From: Bacteroidota bacterium
Lineage (GTDB): Bacteria; Bacteroidota; Bacteroidia; Cytophagales; Cyclobacteriaceae
Assembly (NCBI GenBank): GCA_018267275.1
Contig: JAFDYV010000006.1
Location: 62,001-126,000 of the forward strand
Length of the DNA: 64,000 nucleotides
Reading direction: 5' to 3'
Part shown: positions 63,815-64,000 of the stretch, piece after piece
Layout of the letters: every line of letters begins with the position of its first letter
Position numbering within the stretch: the stretch's first letter is position 1
Notes under the pieces: model-generated
What the model was told of the DNA's origin: nothing
Databases searched by the model: none
Seen by the model: only the letters and a program-made list of their open reading frames with translations
Position numbers and translations under genes: made by a program

Positions 63815-64000
63815 TTATTTTACAGTTGTGGCGCTGCCGCCTACGGTTTCAATTGCTTTTGCTGCGGTGGCTGAGAAAGCGTGTGCTTCTACGTTCACTT
63901 TTGCTTTCAACTCGCCCCTTCCTAATACTTTTACTAGATCGTTCTTGCCAACAATGCCATTGTCAATCATTAACTGAACGTTAATTGATGTAGCGTTGGT
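63815..64000 (-). CDS. rplO: 50S ribosomal protein L15, C-terminal part
   Basis: The last 61 codons of a minus-strand frame ending 1 bp before... the secY start region (stop at 63815-63817; secY ATG at 63814). LVKVLGRGELKAKVNVEAHA is the L15 C-terminal core. The gene continues beyond the window. Confidence 0.9.
   Translation of the reverse strand, partial: TNATSINVQLMIDNGIVGKNDLVKVLGRGELKAKVNVEAHAFSATAAKAIETVGGSATTVK

Overview
The window looks like a chromosome segment of a Bacteroidota bacterium, most likely a Cytophagales-type member. The evidence is the gene order rplO-secY-map-infA-rpmJ-rpsM-rpsK-rpsD-rpoA-rplQ-carA-(barrel)-eno-divIC, promoters of the TTTG/TAnnTTTG type, few Shine-Dalgarno sites, an RRM-type small RNA-binding protein and small outer-membrane barrel proteins. 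No taxonomic search was possible.

Layout. 1-9,063: housekeeping genes (PaiB-like flavoprotein fragment, two PLP aminotransferases including ilvE, quinone-reductase-like dehydrogenase, RRM protein, secreted M24 peptidase) and an unusual two-gene lipid/membrane unit whose second gene fuses ICMT-like, PAP2-like and Lgt-like segments. 9,064-10,622: a probably decayed small ORF and homogentisate dioxygenase (hmgA). 10,628-40,409: a complete 29,782-bp Tn7-like transposon with matched ends, three ~20-bp transposase-binding repeats at each end and a 5-bp target duplication (GTTAG). 40,415-54,144: core genes again (S41 protease, hemerythrin-like protein, two hotdog thioesterases, MoxR ATPase, three-gene parvulin/SurA operon, large sensor kinase, Ldh-family oxidoreductase). 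54,141-64,000, mostly minus strand: barrel protein, divIC, eno, a second barrel protein, carA and the distal spc/alpha ribosomal protein operon, ending in a partial rplO.

The transposon. tnsA-tnsB-tnsC and two TnsD/TniQ-like genes form one tight leftward operon at the left end. No cas gene or CRISPR array is seen, so this is a protein-targeted Tn7-like element and not a CAST. The cargo is a dense defence island: an HTH regulator facing tnsA across an AT-rich dyad; a sigma factor / small charged protein / ImmA-IrrE peptidase set; divergent from it a four-gene ubiquitin-like conjugation operon (Ubl, E2, JAMM peptidase, E1; Bil-like); a full Wadjet (jetABCD) anti-plasmid system; a type III restriction-modification pair; and a two-gene unit of a TM0106-like RecB-nuclease/RNase H/SF1 helicase with a small PD-(D/E)XK-like protein.

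How it works together. The tns module moves the island; the insertion lies 24 nt upstream of the hmgA start codon, so hmgA is probably cut off from its native promoter or is the recognised attachment gene. The cargo combines modification-dependent restriction, plasmid cleavage and a ubiquitin-like conjugation response that may be under its own sigma/ImmA control. The best candidates for something undescribed are the hmgA-proximal attachment site used by a two-TnsD element, the sigma-small protein-ImmA control set beside the Bil-like operon, and the helicase-nuclease plus small-nuclease pair at the right end.
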